Positions 21,810 to 31,584 of a stretch of DNA of 64,000 bases are shown one piece after another (the stretch's first letter is position 1; every line of letters begins with the position of its first letter). The notes below the pieces were generated by a model, which saw only the letters and a program-made list of their open reading frames with translations, searched no databases and was not told the DNA's origin. This stretch comes from Streptomyces sp. B21-083 (GTDB taxonomy: Bacteria; Actinomycetota; Actinomycetes; Streptomycetales; Streptomycetaceae), in contig NZ_JARUND010000002.1 in the NCBI RefSeq assembly GCF_036898825.1, positions 3,348,001 to 3,412,000 on the forward strand, read 5' to 3'. The translations under genes were made by a program, and so were the position numbers.

Positions 21810-22954
21810 TGTGGGTTACGTGGGGTCGTGATGGTTGGTGTGGGCTGCGCTATGCCGGAAGTGTGAGGTATCCCGATGGCGGAGGACTGACGGCCGACGA
21901 GCGCGATCGGCGTGAACAAGTCCGTTTCAGGGCAGCTGACTTGATCGAGGCGGGGGCCAGTGACCGGGAGGTGGCCCGGCGGTTCCGGGTGACCCGTATG
22001 TCGGCGAACCGCTGGCGCCGGGCCCTGGTCTCGGGCGGCCGCCAGGCGCTGGTGTCCAGAGGCCCCGGCGGCGCCCGCTGCAAACTCGGCGCCGGACAAC
22101 TGCGAGCTCTGGAGGCGGTGTTAAAGGCCGGGCCTGCCGCCTCCGGCTGGAGTGACCAGTGCTGGACGCTGGCCCGCATCAGCGAGATCGTGCGACGCCG
22201 TTTCGGGGTCGACTACACCCTGGCCGGGCTGGACCTGCTGCTGCACCGCATCGGCTGGAGCGTGCAGGTCCCGAGCCGCAAGGCCAATGAGCGGGACGAG
22301 CCGAGGATCGCCGCGTGGAAGGACGAGCAGTGGCCCGTCATAAAAAGAGGGCGGCGGACCTGGGCGCCTGGCTCTGCTTCGAGGACGAGGCAGGCCAGGG
22401 CCTGAGGCCGCCCAAAGGCCGAACCTGGGGCCGCCGGGGCCGCACCCCCGTCGTGAAGGTCACCGCCGCGGGCACCAAGCGGGTCTCGATGGCGGCACTG
22501 ATCTGCACGAAGGCCGGCCGCCGGCCGCGGCTGGTCTACCGCATCCACCTTGACCGCGGCCCCGCCAAAGGCTGGCGCAAGGGCTTCACCGAGACCGACT
22601 ACGCCCGCCTGCTCGATGCCGCGCACCAGCAGCTCGGCGGCCCCATCGTCCTGGTCTGGGACAATTTGAATACACACGTCAGCCACACCATGCGACGGCT
22701 GATCGCGGCGCGACCATGGCTGACCGTCTACCAGCTGCCGCCATACGCGCCGGAGTTCAACCCGGTCGAGGGCGTCTGGTCGCACCTGAAGAGATCCCTG
22801 GCCAACCTCACCAAACACAGCCTCGACGAGCTCACCGCACTGGTGAAGACCCGGCTCAAACGGATGCAGTACCGGCCCCACCTCATCGAGGGCCTCATCG
22901 CCAAGACCGGGCTCGACTTCCAACCGCCGTAACCTCAGCCGTTGAAGATCTCTA
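21794..22954 (+). mobile_element. IS630-family insertion sequence
   Basis: An element of about 1.16 kb bounded by inverted repeats and by TA dinucleotides at 21794-21795 and 22953-22954, as expected for IS630/Tc1 target duplication. It encodes one transposase in two overlapping frames. Both ends and both frames appear intact, so it may be active. It lies 14 bp downstream of the immunity-like gene. Confidence 0.9.
21863..22932 (+). CDS. IS630 transposase, made by a -1 frameshift
   Basis: Frame A (GTG 21863 to 22405) encodes the helix-turn-helix half ([20 protein letters not shown]). Frame B (ending 22932) encodes the DDE catalytic half. Its triad lies in [19 protein letters not shown] and [12 protein letters not shown]. 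The frames overlap at AAAAAG (22342-22347). A tRNA-Lys on AAA (22343-22345) can slip back one base onto an identical AAA, joining ...PVIK to KRAADLGAW. The fused protein would be about 356 residues, normal for the family. Confidence 0.85.
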
Positions 22955-22955
22955 G
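22939..22955 (-). repeat. Right terminal inverted repeat of the IS630 element
   Basis: CCGTTGAAGATCTCTAG is the partner of the left end with one mismatch. Only 13 bp separate it from the stop of the immunity-like gene. Confidence 0.9.
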
Positions 22956-22968
22956 ACCCTCCCTTCCG

Positions 22969-23370
22969 TTACAATTCACACCATTCTCCCAGTCCCTCAA
23001 ACGTCCCCGCTTGAACGAAATTCCGCACAACATCCCACGCGCGATCGACACTTAGGATGAAGTCACCCGCGAATACCGCAAGATCATCCATGACTGGTAC
23101 GTCGACGGTTGCCTCTGATGGAACAAGTCCATCCCCGACGAGAAGGCACACGCTCTCTTCAGTAGCGAAGAGGTGGATTACCGCCTGATCGCCTCGGAAA
23201 CTTAGGGTTAGCTGAGGGAATGCACTATCTGGCAACCGAACCTCCAGATATCCCTGATCGCGAGAGCGCAATTCGTTGAAATCATCCGTCAGATCGCGCA
23301 GTTCCGAACATCTCTCACCTGGATTAAACCGACCAGAATCCAGGGATGTCATCGACCACACCGCACTCAT
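22969..23370 (-). CDS. Probable immunity protein for the deaminase toxin (Imm1-like)
   Basis: A 133-residue acidic protein without signal peptide or membrane segments. It begins 24 bp after the toxin stop, on the same strand, the position of an immunity gene in polymorphic toxin loci. The sequence fits the Imm1 pattern: a beta-rich core (QAVIHLFATEESVCLLVGDG), a late helix (AWDVVRNFVQAGTF) and a final WCEL resembling the family's W-E motif. Imm1 proteins are often paired with deaminase toxins. Three sampled 60-base lines (22981, 23101, 23221) are 52-58% GC, far below the core genes. Family assignment is moderate; the immunity role rests mainly on position. Confidence 0.65.
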   Translation of the reverse strand: MSAVWSMTSLDSGRFNPGERCSELRDLTDDFNELRSRDQGYLEVRLPDSAFPQLTLSFRGDQAVIHLFATEESVCLLVGDGLVPSEATVDVPVMDDLAVFAGDFILSVDRAWDVVRNFVQAGTFEGLGEWCEL

Positions 23371-23394
23371 CTTTCACCTCCGAAATATCTTTCG

Positions 23395-26300
23395 TCACCT
23401 AGGCCACGGTTTGGGATTCCTATCATTCCCAACAATTGTCTTACTGGCACTCCATCGAGCCGAAGGGGTCACCGTCCCCAACGGAGTCCCGACTTCCAGT
23501 ACCGCTCCATCAGGCAGCAGGGTGGGCACCTGCGACGTACAGTAGCCACAGATTCCACCGGGGTTGTCGATCAAGAGCCTGCCATTAGTTGCGCCCATCT
23601 CTCGCATGATCAAAGCCGCTTGCCCTTCGACGTGCCCGCTCGCAGCATAGTTAGGCAGCGAAGACTTCCCCGACACCAAGGGGATCAACGTACCGTCGAG
23701 TTCAAGAACCCCTGCGGTCTTACCTTCCTGACCTATGGAGGCGAGCAGCCGCTGCGCAGCACTGAGGGTCCCGTGGCTCTCACCCAAGCTTTTGCCGCCC
23801 GCCGCCAGTGTCTTCGCACCAGCCGCGACGATCCCGCCCCCTACTACGGCGCTTCCGCCGGATGCGCCGCCAGTCACCATTTCCGCGATTTCCGCGGCGC
23901 ACACCGGGGCCGTGGCCAGGCATCCCTCGCCCAGAGCGACAGCGACCGGCGCGGCGGCCACGACTACCGCCACCCCGACAACGAGACCCAGCACAACCTT
24001 CTGCCAGGTTGCAAGCTTCCCCGTGTCTGGCAGGTCGTTGGCGTTGGGGTCGTAGTGCGGATTCGTACCCATCGCCCAACAGGCATTGCAGTTGCCGTCA
24101 TTCCGCTTGGGCTTCGGGTCAGGCCCCTTCTTGAACACCACCTGCGCCGATTTGTGGCCCCCGTCCGTGCGGACTGTGACGGTCATGGAGCCGCTTCCAG
24201 TGCCGCCGCCCGCCTTCTGGTACTGGAAGCTCTGGGTGTAGGTCTGCGTGGAGTGGTAGACCCAGGTCCCGCCCGGGCCCATCGTCATGTAGTCGTGGTA
24301 TCGGCCGCCGTTGCCGTCGCTGCAGCCACGCTCGCAGTCCGTGACCGGCCGCAGGCCGGTGGGGTCGGACATGGTGACAGGGGTGTTATTGGCGTAGGCG
24401 TAGCCGTTGAGGGACTCGTGGTCCTCGGGGGCGAGGACTGGGTCGACGGAGAGGAAGCGTCCGGTGGCCGGGTCGTACTCGCGGGCACCGACGTGGGTGA
24501 GTCCGGTGTCGGCGTCGGCGGGTTTACCGAGGAAGCCTTTGTCGTCGGGCCAAGTAGATGGCGTCGCGCCGCGAGCCTCACCGAAGGGCTTGGTGTAGCG
24601 GCGAGTGACGGCCTGGGTCGTAGCATCCACCGTCATTGAGGCGGTGCCGTGGTGGTCGTCGACCATCCAGGACAGGCCGGTCTCGGTGCGGACGGCGGTG
24701 GCATCGCCAGCCGGGTAGTAGCGCTGGGCGGTGAACTTCTTGGCGCCCGTGTCGTAGTGGAGTTCCTGACCGGCCAGATAGAGGACGGTCTTGCCGGGGC
24801 CGCGACGGATCAGGAGTGCCCCGTTGGCGTCGTACAGGTAGTCGGTAGTCTTGGTGCCTTCGGTGAGGCGGCTGAGTTCTCCTTCGATGTCCCACACGAG
24901 GCTCTGTGCGGTGCCGGTGGTGCCGTAGCGCTTGGTGGTATTGCCCTGCTCGTCGTAGGTGTACGCCTTGGCGGTGCCGCCGTTGACGGTGACGGAGGTC
25001 AGGGTGTGAGGCTGGCCAGCGCCGGAGGCGTTGACGGGAGGGTAACCGTAGCCAGTCGTGATGTCACCGGTGACCTTGCGCTCGGTCTGGGTGTCGCGCA
25101 GCCCACCGGGCTTGAAGGTCCAGCTGGTCCAGTACGGGGCCGGCCCCCCGAGGGCGCTCGACGAGCGGGCGGTGGCGCAGTCGTTGGAGGACGGGGTCCA
25201 GGCGTCGGTCAGACGGCGGTAGCCGTCGTAGGCGAAGCACTGGGTGTCTTTGCCGTTGGCGTTGTCGGTGATCGACTTGACGTTGCCAGAGGTGTCGTAG
25301 ACGTAGTCGTTGTCGCTGGTGTAGCCAGTGTTGGTCTGGTCAACGGTGTGGGTGTTGGTCAGTCGGCGGGTGCCGTCCTCGTAGCGGTTGAGGATTTGGA
25401 GCTGCTTGGCGCCGGTGGAGGTGCCAAGGCGGGTCTCCTCGATCTCGCCGTACGGGGAGTAGCCGATGTTCTGGACGTAGTCGGTCATGCCGTCGGAGGC
25501 GGTGAGCATGCCGAGGCTGTTGTAGTTGTTGGTCACGGTCTCGGCGGGCAGGCCAGCCACCGCAGGCATCGAGGTGGACTGGACGGTGCCGTCGATGTTG
25601 TAGGCGGTGGACGTGGTGAACGTCTGCGATGCTCCGCCTTTGACCACCAGGTCGTCGTCGGCGGAGATACCGGTCCTGGTGCCCTTGGGGCGGCCGAGAG
25701 TGTCGTAGCCGGTGACAATCTGGTAATAGATCTTGCCCGCGGTACCGCCGACGTATCGGATCGAGGCGGTCGGCTGTCCCTTGGCCAGCGAGTCGTAGGT
25801 GAACTTGGTCAGCTGGTGGGCGTTGTCCTTCGCCCCGTCCCAGGTGCCGATCTTGCGCCCAAGTTCGTCGTAGTCGGTGATCAGTGTGCGGGACACGCCG
25901 TCGAGGGTTGTGGTGGCCGTCAGCGGCTGGTCGACGTCGTTGTAGGTGGTGTCGACTTTTCCCTTGTCGGGATCGGTGGAGGTGGTCTTGCGGCCGCGTA
26001 GGTCGTAGCCGTACGTCCAGACGGCTCCGTCCGGTCCGGTCATCTTCTTGAGCTGGCCGCCGGGGGTGTAGTCGTACAGGGTGCGGGTGTAGTCGGTGCC
26101 GGTCGGGACGGGGCCGCCGTACTCACGGCGTTCGGTGACCCGGCCGCGGGCGTCGACCGTCGTCAGGGTGCCGGTACCGCCTGCGGCGGCGGTGACAGCG
26201 GTGCGGTCGCTCTGCTCGTCGGTCTTGGTGCGCCACTTTTCCTGGTCATAGACCCGGAAGATGGATTCGATGGCGCGGCCGGCGGCGTCGAAGACCGTCT

Positions 26301-29300
26301 CGGTGGAGGCAGGGACTGAACCCTGGAAAGTGTTGGCAAGCGTGCCCGAGGGCGCACTGTTGTCGTGGACCTGGCCGTTAGAGACGTACGCCAGGCCGCG
26401 GTCGTCATAGAGCGTCTCGGAGATCACCCGGCCGCCGTTCGGGGCGGGAGCCTGCTTCTGGCGGGACCGCAGCAGACCGTCAAAGATCTCGTAGGAGCTG
26501 TTGTAGGTCTTCCCGTCCGCCTTGAGTGCGTCGGTACGGACCCAGGTCTCCTTGTTGTTGTTGATGCTGTAGGCGTAGACGATGCTGGCAACGTCTCCGA
26601 GCCCGCGTGAACGGTTTGGCATCCAGACCGACTGCAGGCGGCCGAGCGCGTCGAAGGACCACTCGGTGACATTGCCGTTGGGGTCGGTTGTCTTGGTGGC
26701 CGTGCCCCAGGCTGGGTCCACCTCGGTGGTGGACGTGAAGAGCTTGGGGTCGGGGTCGATGGACGTCTTGGACGTCAACGGACCGTAGCCGGTGTCGTCG
26801 GGGACGTAGGTCGTCTTGGCCGTGCGGTTAAGGGCGTTGGTCGCGGTGAGCGGTCGGCCCAGCTTGTCGTAGGTGGAGTTGGACACTCGCTGATAGACGG
26901 GGGTCTTGTCCACCGCGTTGTAGTCGGATACCCGGTAGGAAGCGGTGATCTCACCCTTCGTGGGCGCCACCCCGACTGTCTGACCGTCATAGGCCGTGGT
27001 GATGTCGGAGACGACGTCGTCGGGGATCACCGGACTGGTCGTGCAGGGAACCGAGTAGGTCTCGGTGCGCGAGACCGTGTTCACCAGCCAGGCCGAGGTG
27101 TTGCGGGCATAACTGGTCCGCACGCACGACTCGTCGCCGGTCTTGGTGGCGTCGCCGCTGTCCTCCACGGTCATCGGCATGCCGTATGTGGTGTCGTACG
27201 TGGTCTTCTGCTTGACCGTGCGAGTGCCGGTGGAGGTCTTGGTGCGGGTGGTGGTCTCGTCGGCCTGGACGATGCGGGACTCGGTGGTGCCCCAACTGTA
27301 GGTGTGGCTACCGGTCTTGTAGGACCAGGGGGAGTTGATGGTTCCGCTGAGCTCCTCGGTGCCGTTGTAGACGATGGTCTCGCGGACGAAGCCGGCGTAC
27401 TGGCGAGAGTCGTCGATGGCGCTGCCGCTGGAGTCGGTGACCTTCTCTACTCGGGCAGTGCCGTCGAGTTCCTTCTCGCCGTTGAGGCCTCGCATGTACA
27501 GCGTCGACTTCTTGCTGCGCGGGCCCTCGGCGTCGCCGGACGTCTCCACGACCTTGCCGTAGCCACGCCACTGCGACCAGGTGCGGTTGGAGGCCTTGGT
27601 CAGACCTTCGTCGTCGGCGTAGGCCCAGCCGGCGCCGCCCTGGTAGTCGTAATACTTCTCCCCCGTGTCGCCGTGGCCGTAGGGGTCGTCCTGGAAGACG
27701 GAGGTGACCACGTACTTGTGGAACCAGTCGGTGACCGGAGTCGCCCCTGACTGGGACCACTTGACCGGGTAGCAGCGGCGGGTGTTCTTGTCGACGCCCG
27801 TCGGCATGCTGGTACCCCAGATGCAGTCGGGGTCGGAGTAGTTGGCGGTGAGGGTGGAGCCGGTCTCGGACTTGATAGTACGCACCCGCCACTTGATGTA
27901 GCGCAGTGTGTCCGGGCCGCTGCCCTCGACGTGGTTGGGCATCTGGATGCCGCCGAAGACGATCGGCGGCATGTCTGCCGCCGTGGTGTTGGCCTTGCCG
28001 GTGTTCTGGATGGACTTCAGCCACAGGCTCGCCGAAGAGGCGTCACCGGGGTCGGGGAAGCTGTGTTCCAGGTGCCAGGTGTCCACTTCCCGCTGGGTGG
28101 TGCCAGTGCCGGTCCATACCGAGGTGGTGACGTCGGTGAGGCGCTTGCGGGTGAAGAAGGCCGGGCCGATCTGGGTCGTGCACTTGGTGCTGGCCGCGCA
28201 GATCATGTCGAAGGGCACGTCGGGCCAGTTGGCCTTGGTGTCTGCCGTCAGACTGGAGCAGCCACCCGAAACGACGCAGCGCTCGGCGTAGGTGAAGCTG
28301 ACCTGCTGGGCGGCGGGCTTGGCGTAGATCAGGTCGCTGCGCAGGCCGTAGTCGATGCGGTTGAGGTAGCCGCCCCGATAGTAGAGCGTGCCGTTGACGG
28401 TGGTGTCGGCGTTCTTGGAGTAGTAGTTCGGGTCTCTGGTGTACCAGTAGGTGGAAGCGTTGCCGTGAGGGTCCACGGCGTAGTCCAGGTTCCAGCGCCA
28501 GGCCTGGTTGCAGGAAGAGTCGGCGAAGCCGGTGGACTTGTAGCAGGGCTCGCCGGAGTCGTCGCCGAAGACTGGGACCGTCCACACCGAGTTGGTGACC
28601 GCGTCGTCGGCGGCAGTACCGTTGTCGCTCCAAGCGGGCATCCGGTGCTTGCCGAAGAAGTACTGGATGCCAGAGGCGTCCGTGACCTTCCAGTACTCGG
28701 TGTTGTCGTCGCCGTTGCTGGTAGCGCCGGTCAAGTGCTCGACGCGGGTGCCGTCCTCGTTCTTCAGCTTCCATGAGCCTCCAGATGCCTGCGACAGAGC
28801 CGCGGTGTCGCAGGCCGCCTTGTCAGTGCAAGCGTTGACCAGTTCTACCGCCTTCCCGTTGAGGACCAGGGTGGCGTTGGCGTACTTCCAGCACAGGTCG
28901 CCCTTGCCGGACTGGCCGTCATCCTTACAGGAACCGTATTTGCGTTCGATGTAGGACTCGGTGATCGAGAAGCCTTCGCCAATCACGGAGGTCTGGTTGT
29001 TCTCCCCGGCCGTACGGCCGTCCACCGAGGCGGAGTTGTAGGAGATCGACAGGTTCGGGGCCGGACCAGCTGTGGCCGGAGGAACCCGCAGCGGGTAATT
29101 CCAGGTGAAGTCACCCGTACTGCCGCCGGCCTCCCAGGTCGCGGTCGGAGACAGCGGGGTGGCGCTGTAGTCCCCTCCGCCGCCCGAGCTGTCGGCCGCT
29201 GCCGCCAACAACATCGGGGTGCCGGCTGCGAGGGCGCGCGCGGAGACGGCGCCGGTCAGGGTTTGGGACGCGGCGTCGTTGTCTGCACCCGCCACCGGGG

Positions 29301-29976
29301 TCTGGGTGCGGCAGGACTTCTTCTCCGGGGCGGTCAGCGCACACACCGGGAGTGTCACCAGACGCAGGCGGGGGCCGAAGTTGCCCCCGTAGACGTCCTT
29401 GAAGGAGGAGTAGTCCAGGGAGACCCGGAGCTTGTCGGTGTCATGAGCGGGCTTTCCGGATGTGGTTCTAGCCGGGTCGAGGGTGAGCAGGACGCCGTTA
29501 ACGCCCGCCTTCTTCGCGGCCGACTGGGAGTGGACGCTGAGCGCCACCTTCTCGGCCGGGCCGGTGGCCTTCGTTTCCCTCTTGCTCTTCGCCGACTTGC
29601 CCACCGGGACGGCAGGCTCCTGGGCCATCGTCATGCCGAGCCCGCCGACGGTGACAGCGGCTTCGCGAGTCGCCGAGACCTCGGCGGTGGCCTTCCCGGC
29701 CTTCGGCCATGCGGCGTGCTTCAGCCGCTCACGCGTCTCGTGAGAAGCGGCGGCTGCCTGGTCCTTCGGGGCCTTGGACGTGCCGGGCTTGAGCACGCCC
29801 ACCTTGTCGATCTTCGCCTCGGCCTGACCCTCCAACTGCTTGCGGGCTGCCGAGGTTTGGGCCTGAGCGGCCACGTCGTAGCCCGAGGGAACCACGACTT
29901 GGGAAAGGACGGAGAGGGAGACGACGAGCGCGCCACGGCCAAGCCAGCGCGACAGCGCGGCGCTCGGTCTCCGCAT
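23395..29976 (-). CDS. Secreted RHS polymorphic toxin with DddA-like cytosine deaminase tip
   Basis: A 2193-residue protein. Residues 1-45 hold a signal-like segment (RWLGRGALVVSLSVLSQVVV). A SpvB-like region follows (SISYNSASVDGRTAGENNQT), then an RHS/YD-repeat shell (many YDxxGR motifs) closing at the core motif DPTGL (about 1871-1875). Next come a linker and a hydrophobic segment (about 1993-2015) that may help cross a membrane. The tip (about 2068-2193) is a deaminase: PNYAASGHVEGQAALIMRE places His2115 and catalytic Glu2117, and GGICGYCTSQ gives zinc ligands Cys2143 and Cys2146. The PNYA-GHVEGQ and CGxC arrangement matches DddA/SCP1.201-type double-stranded DNA cytosine deaminases. The start at ATG 29976 gives the signal peptide; the frame upstream is not conserved. 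Confidence 0.88.
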   Translation of the reverse strand: MRRPSAALSRWLGRGALVVSLSVLSQVVVPSGYDVAAQAQTSAARKQLEGQAEAKIDKVGVLKPGTSKAPKDQAAAASHETRERLKHAAWPKAGKATAEVSATREAAVTVGGLGMTMAQEPAVPVGKSAKSKRETKATGPAEKVALSVHSQSAAKKAGVNGVLLTLDPARTTSGKPAHDTDKLRVSLDYSSFKDVYGGNFGPRLRLVTLPVCALTAPEKKSCRTQTPVAGADNDAASQTLTGAVSARALAAGTPMLLAAAADSSGGGGDYSATPLSPTATWEAGGSTGDFTWNYPLRVPPATAGPAPNLSISYNSASVDGRTAGENNQTSVIGEGFSITESYIERKYGSCKDDGQSGKGDLCWKYANATLVLNGKAVELVNACTDKAACDTAALSQASGGSWKLKNEDGTRVEHLTGATSNGDDNTEYWKVTDASGIQYFFGKHRMPAWSDNGTAADDAVTNSVWTVPVFGDDSGEPCYKSTGFADSSCNQAWRWNLDYAVDPHGNASTYWYTRDPNYYSKNADTTVNGTLYYRGGYLNRIDYGLRSDLIYAKPAAQQVSFTYAERCVVSGGCSSLTADTKANWPDVPFDMICAASTKCTTQIGPAFFTRKRLTDVTTSVWTGTGTTQREVDTWHLEHSFPDPGDASSASLWLKSIQNTGKANTTAADMPPIVFGGIQMPNHVEGSGPDTLRYIKWRVRTIKSETGSTLTANYSDPDCIWGTSMPTGVDKNTRRCYPVKWSQSGATPVTDWFHKYVVTSVFQDDPYGHGDTGEKYYDYQGGAGWAYADDEGLTKASNRTWSQWRGYGKVVETSGDAEGPRSKKSTLYMRGLNGEKELDGTARVEKVTDSSGSAIDDSRQYAGFVRETIVYNGTEELSGTINSPWSYKTGSHTYSWGTTESRIVQADETTTRTKTSTGTRTVKQKTTYDTTYGMPMTVEDSGDATKTGDESCVRTSYARNTSAWLVNTVSRTETYSVPCTTSPVIPDDVVSDITTAYDGQTVGVAPTKGEITASYRVSDYNAVDKTPVYQRVSNSTYDKLGRPLTATNALNRTAKTTYVPDDTGYGPLTSKTSIDPDPKLFTSTTEVDPAWGTATKTTDPNGNVTEWSFDALGRLQSVWMPNRSRGLGDVASIVYAYSINNNKETWVRTDALKADGKTYNSSYEIFDGLLRSRQKQAPAPNGGRVISETLYDDRGLAYVSNGQVHDNSAPSGTLANTFQGSVPASTETVFDAAGRAIESIFRVYDQEKWRTKTDEQSDRTAVTAAAGGTGTLTTVDARGRVTERREYGGPVPTGTDYTRTLYDYTPGGQLKKMTGPDGAVWTYGYDLRGRKTTSTDPDKGKVDTTYNDVDQPLTATTTLDGVSRTLITDYDELGRKIGTWDGAKDNAHQLTKFTYDSLAKGQPTASIRYVGGTAGKIYYQIVTGYDTLGRPKGTRTGISADDDLVVKGGASQTFTTSTAYNIDGTVQSTSMPAVAGLPAETVTNNYNSLGMLTASDGMTDYVQNIGYSPYGEIEETRLGTSTGAKQLQILNRYEDGTRRLTNTHTVDQTNTGYTSDNDYVYDTSGNVKSITDNANGKDTQCFAYDGYRRLTDAWTPSSNDCATARSSSALGGPAPYWTSWTFKPGGLRDTQTERKVTGDITTGYGYPPVNASGAGQPHTLTSVTVNGGTAKAYTYDEQGNTTKRYGTTGTAQSLVWDIEGELSRLTEGTKTTDYLYDANGALLIRRGPGKTVLYLAGQELHYDTGAKKFTAQRYYPAGDATAVRTETGLSWMVDDHHGTASMTVDATTQAVTRRYTKPFGEARGATPSTWPDDKGFLGKPADADTGLTHVGAREYDPATGRFLSVDPVLAPEDHESLNGYAYANNTPVTMSDPTGLRPVTDCERGCSDGNGGRYHDYMTMGPGGTWVYHSTQTYTQSFQYQKAGGGTGSGSMTVTVRTDGGHKSAQVVFKKGPDPKPKRNDGNCNACWAMGTNPHYDPNANDLPDTGKLATWQKVVLGLVVGVAVVVAAAPVAVALGEGCLATAPVCAAEIAEMVTGGASGGSAVVGGGIVAAGAKTLAAGGKSLGESHGTLSAAQRLLASIGQEGKTAGVLELDGTLIPLVSGKSSLPNYAASGHVEGQAALIMREMGATNGRLLIDNPGGICGYCTSQVPTLLPDGAVLEVGTPLGTVTPSARWSASKTIVGNDRNPKPWPR

Positions 29977-30103
29977 GCGGGAGAAAGATGAGGCAGACAC
30001 GGGGGGTTTTCCGTTTCCGGACGTGGGAGGTTTCCCTGGCGGAATGGCTGAAGAGGTGGGGAGCCGACCGGTGTCCGGGCATCTGCCCGCACACCGGTGG
30101 TGG

Positions 30104-30973
30104 TCACTGCTCGGCGTTGTAGAAGTCGCCGATCGTGCTGCCGTCCATCGCCCCGGCCCAGACCCGTACGTTGGCGATATGGCCAGGGAAGTAGCGAGAT
30201 GTGGCGCCGTCGATCCGGCCACGTCCCACTTCGAACTTTCCTGCCCCCTGCCATGGGGCGATGTAGGCGCTGCCGTCCTCGCTGGCCACCCGGCCGCTGT
30301 CGACGTAGAGCAGGATCGCGCCGCGCTTCGTGGAGTCCGCGTCGTCATCACTGGCGTACTGCGCGTCGTACACGACAGTCAGCCGGACCCACGTGTTCTT
30401 CTGTGCGACCGCCGAGTCCTGAGTGGTCCAGGTGGCTCCAGTGCCGTCTTTGCTGGGACGGCCGAACTTCCACTTGCCGGTGCTCGCCCCTGCCGGCTGC
30501 TCGTACCACAGCCCCCAGGAAGATTGGGTGGCTCCCGGCTGACCAAAGACCTGGAGCGAGTAGGCCTTGGCGGTGTCGGACAGCTTGGTGGCGTCGAGCC
30601 GGACCCAAGCCGTTGCGGTGAAGGAGCCCGTGTCGTCGACCAGGGGGCCGTCGGTCGTGGCGTAGGAGCTCGTTCCGTTCAGGCTCATCACCTGACGGGT
30701 GGGGAGTCCCAGGTCCGCGTTGTCGGCCGTGTCCGGGTCGATGGCCAGAGTCGTGCCGTTCAGGGTCATGGGGCGGATGTATTCGGAACGATCGGTGATC
30801 GTCGTGCCCTGGGCGAGGGCGGTATCCGTGGCGTCCCAGTCTCCGAGCAGCGTGGTGATCGCGTCGCCTGCCGTGTCGTCGCTGATGTCCTCGTCCTCCA
30901 GACGAGCATCCTGAACGACCTCGGTGTCGGCCAACAATAATTCTGCATCAAGCAGCCCGGGCAACACTCCCAA
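30104..30973 (-). pseudogene. 5'-truncated LamG-domain (jellyroll) secreted protein
   Basis: The frame encodes one concanavalin-like LamG domain (QVMSLNGTSSYATTDGPLVD, GSFTATAWVRLD, ANVRVWAGAMDGSTIGDFYN) of the kind found at the C-terminus of large exported proteins encoded directly before RHS genes in Streptomyces. No signal peptide or N-terminal domains are present. Similarity to full-length relatives appears to begin near the segment ADTEVVQDARLEDED, and the codons before it look unrelated. The gene was probably cut at about 30940 by the rearrangement that brought in the GntR cluster. It ends 127 bp before the RHS start. Confidence 0.7.
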
Positions 30974-31239
30974 CCGCCGTCACGGTCACGAGAATCGCCT
31001 GCAGCGCCATCGCCGCACAGGCCCTTCCGCGACACACTCATCAGCACACTGGAGCACGAGAAAGCACGGCGCCTGGACGCAGTTGCGATCGCCAAGCAGC
31101 GCCCACTTAGCACCGCGAGCCCCAACCGAGTGTTCGCCCAGTACCGCAATTACCTCATAGCTCCTCAAGAGCAAAACACGCAACCGCTCACGGCTGGAGT
31201 GCTGCTACTCCCGGACCACCAGGCCGTCCGAGGCGTCAG

Positions 31240-31527
31240 TCATTGGTCTCGCCGCCCACCCTCATCGGCGGATTGGGTCTCCTCCGGTGTCGCGATGACA
31301 AACACCCCCTTGCCTTGAACGCCCTGAACGATCCCCTCGGCCACAAGTGCATCGATGGCCGACTTGATAGTGCGGCGGCTCACCACACCGCCCGTCTCCT
31401 GCTCCAACTCGTAGTGAGAGGGGATCCGACGGCCGACCGGAATGACGCCGCGTCGGATGCGCTCACGCAAGGCTGATGCCAGCTGCAAGTACATCGGGGT
31501 AATGCTCTCCCGATCAATCTCGATCAT
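31240..31527 (-). CDS. Small GntR-type repressor (winged helix only)
   Basis: A 95-residue protein made of a GntR winged helix (TPMYLQLASALRERIRRGVI, then SHYELEQETGGVVSRRTIKS) with almost no effector domain. Short GntR regulators of this kind are common in Streptomyces integrative elements and next to clusters of tiny genes, as here. It is divergent from the 31693-32646 operon; candidate operator repeats lie between. ATG 31527 is chosen because the family starts at MIEIDRESITPMY; ATG 31593 is the alternative but would run through the operator. Confidence 0.85.
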   Translation of the reverse strand: MIEIDRESITPMYLQLASALRERIRRGVIPVGRRIPSHYELEQETGGVVSRRTIKSAIDALVAEGIVQGVQGKGVFVIATPEETQSADEGGRRDQ

Positions 31528-31584
31528 GGTTGGAGCGTAAGAGGTCAACTCAGGCCAGCATAGGTCGTGATAGCGCGAGTAGAG

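Noticed and set aside
30974..31239. Possible gene between the LamG remnant and the GntR gene
   Set aside because: A plus-strand frame has a protein-like stretch (RDTLISTLEHEKARRLDAVA) but lacks a start and then loses character; probably debris.
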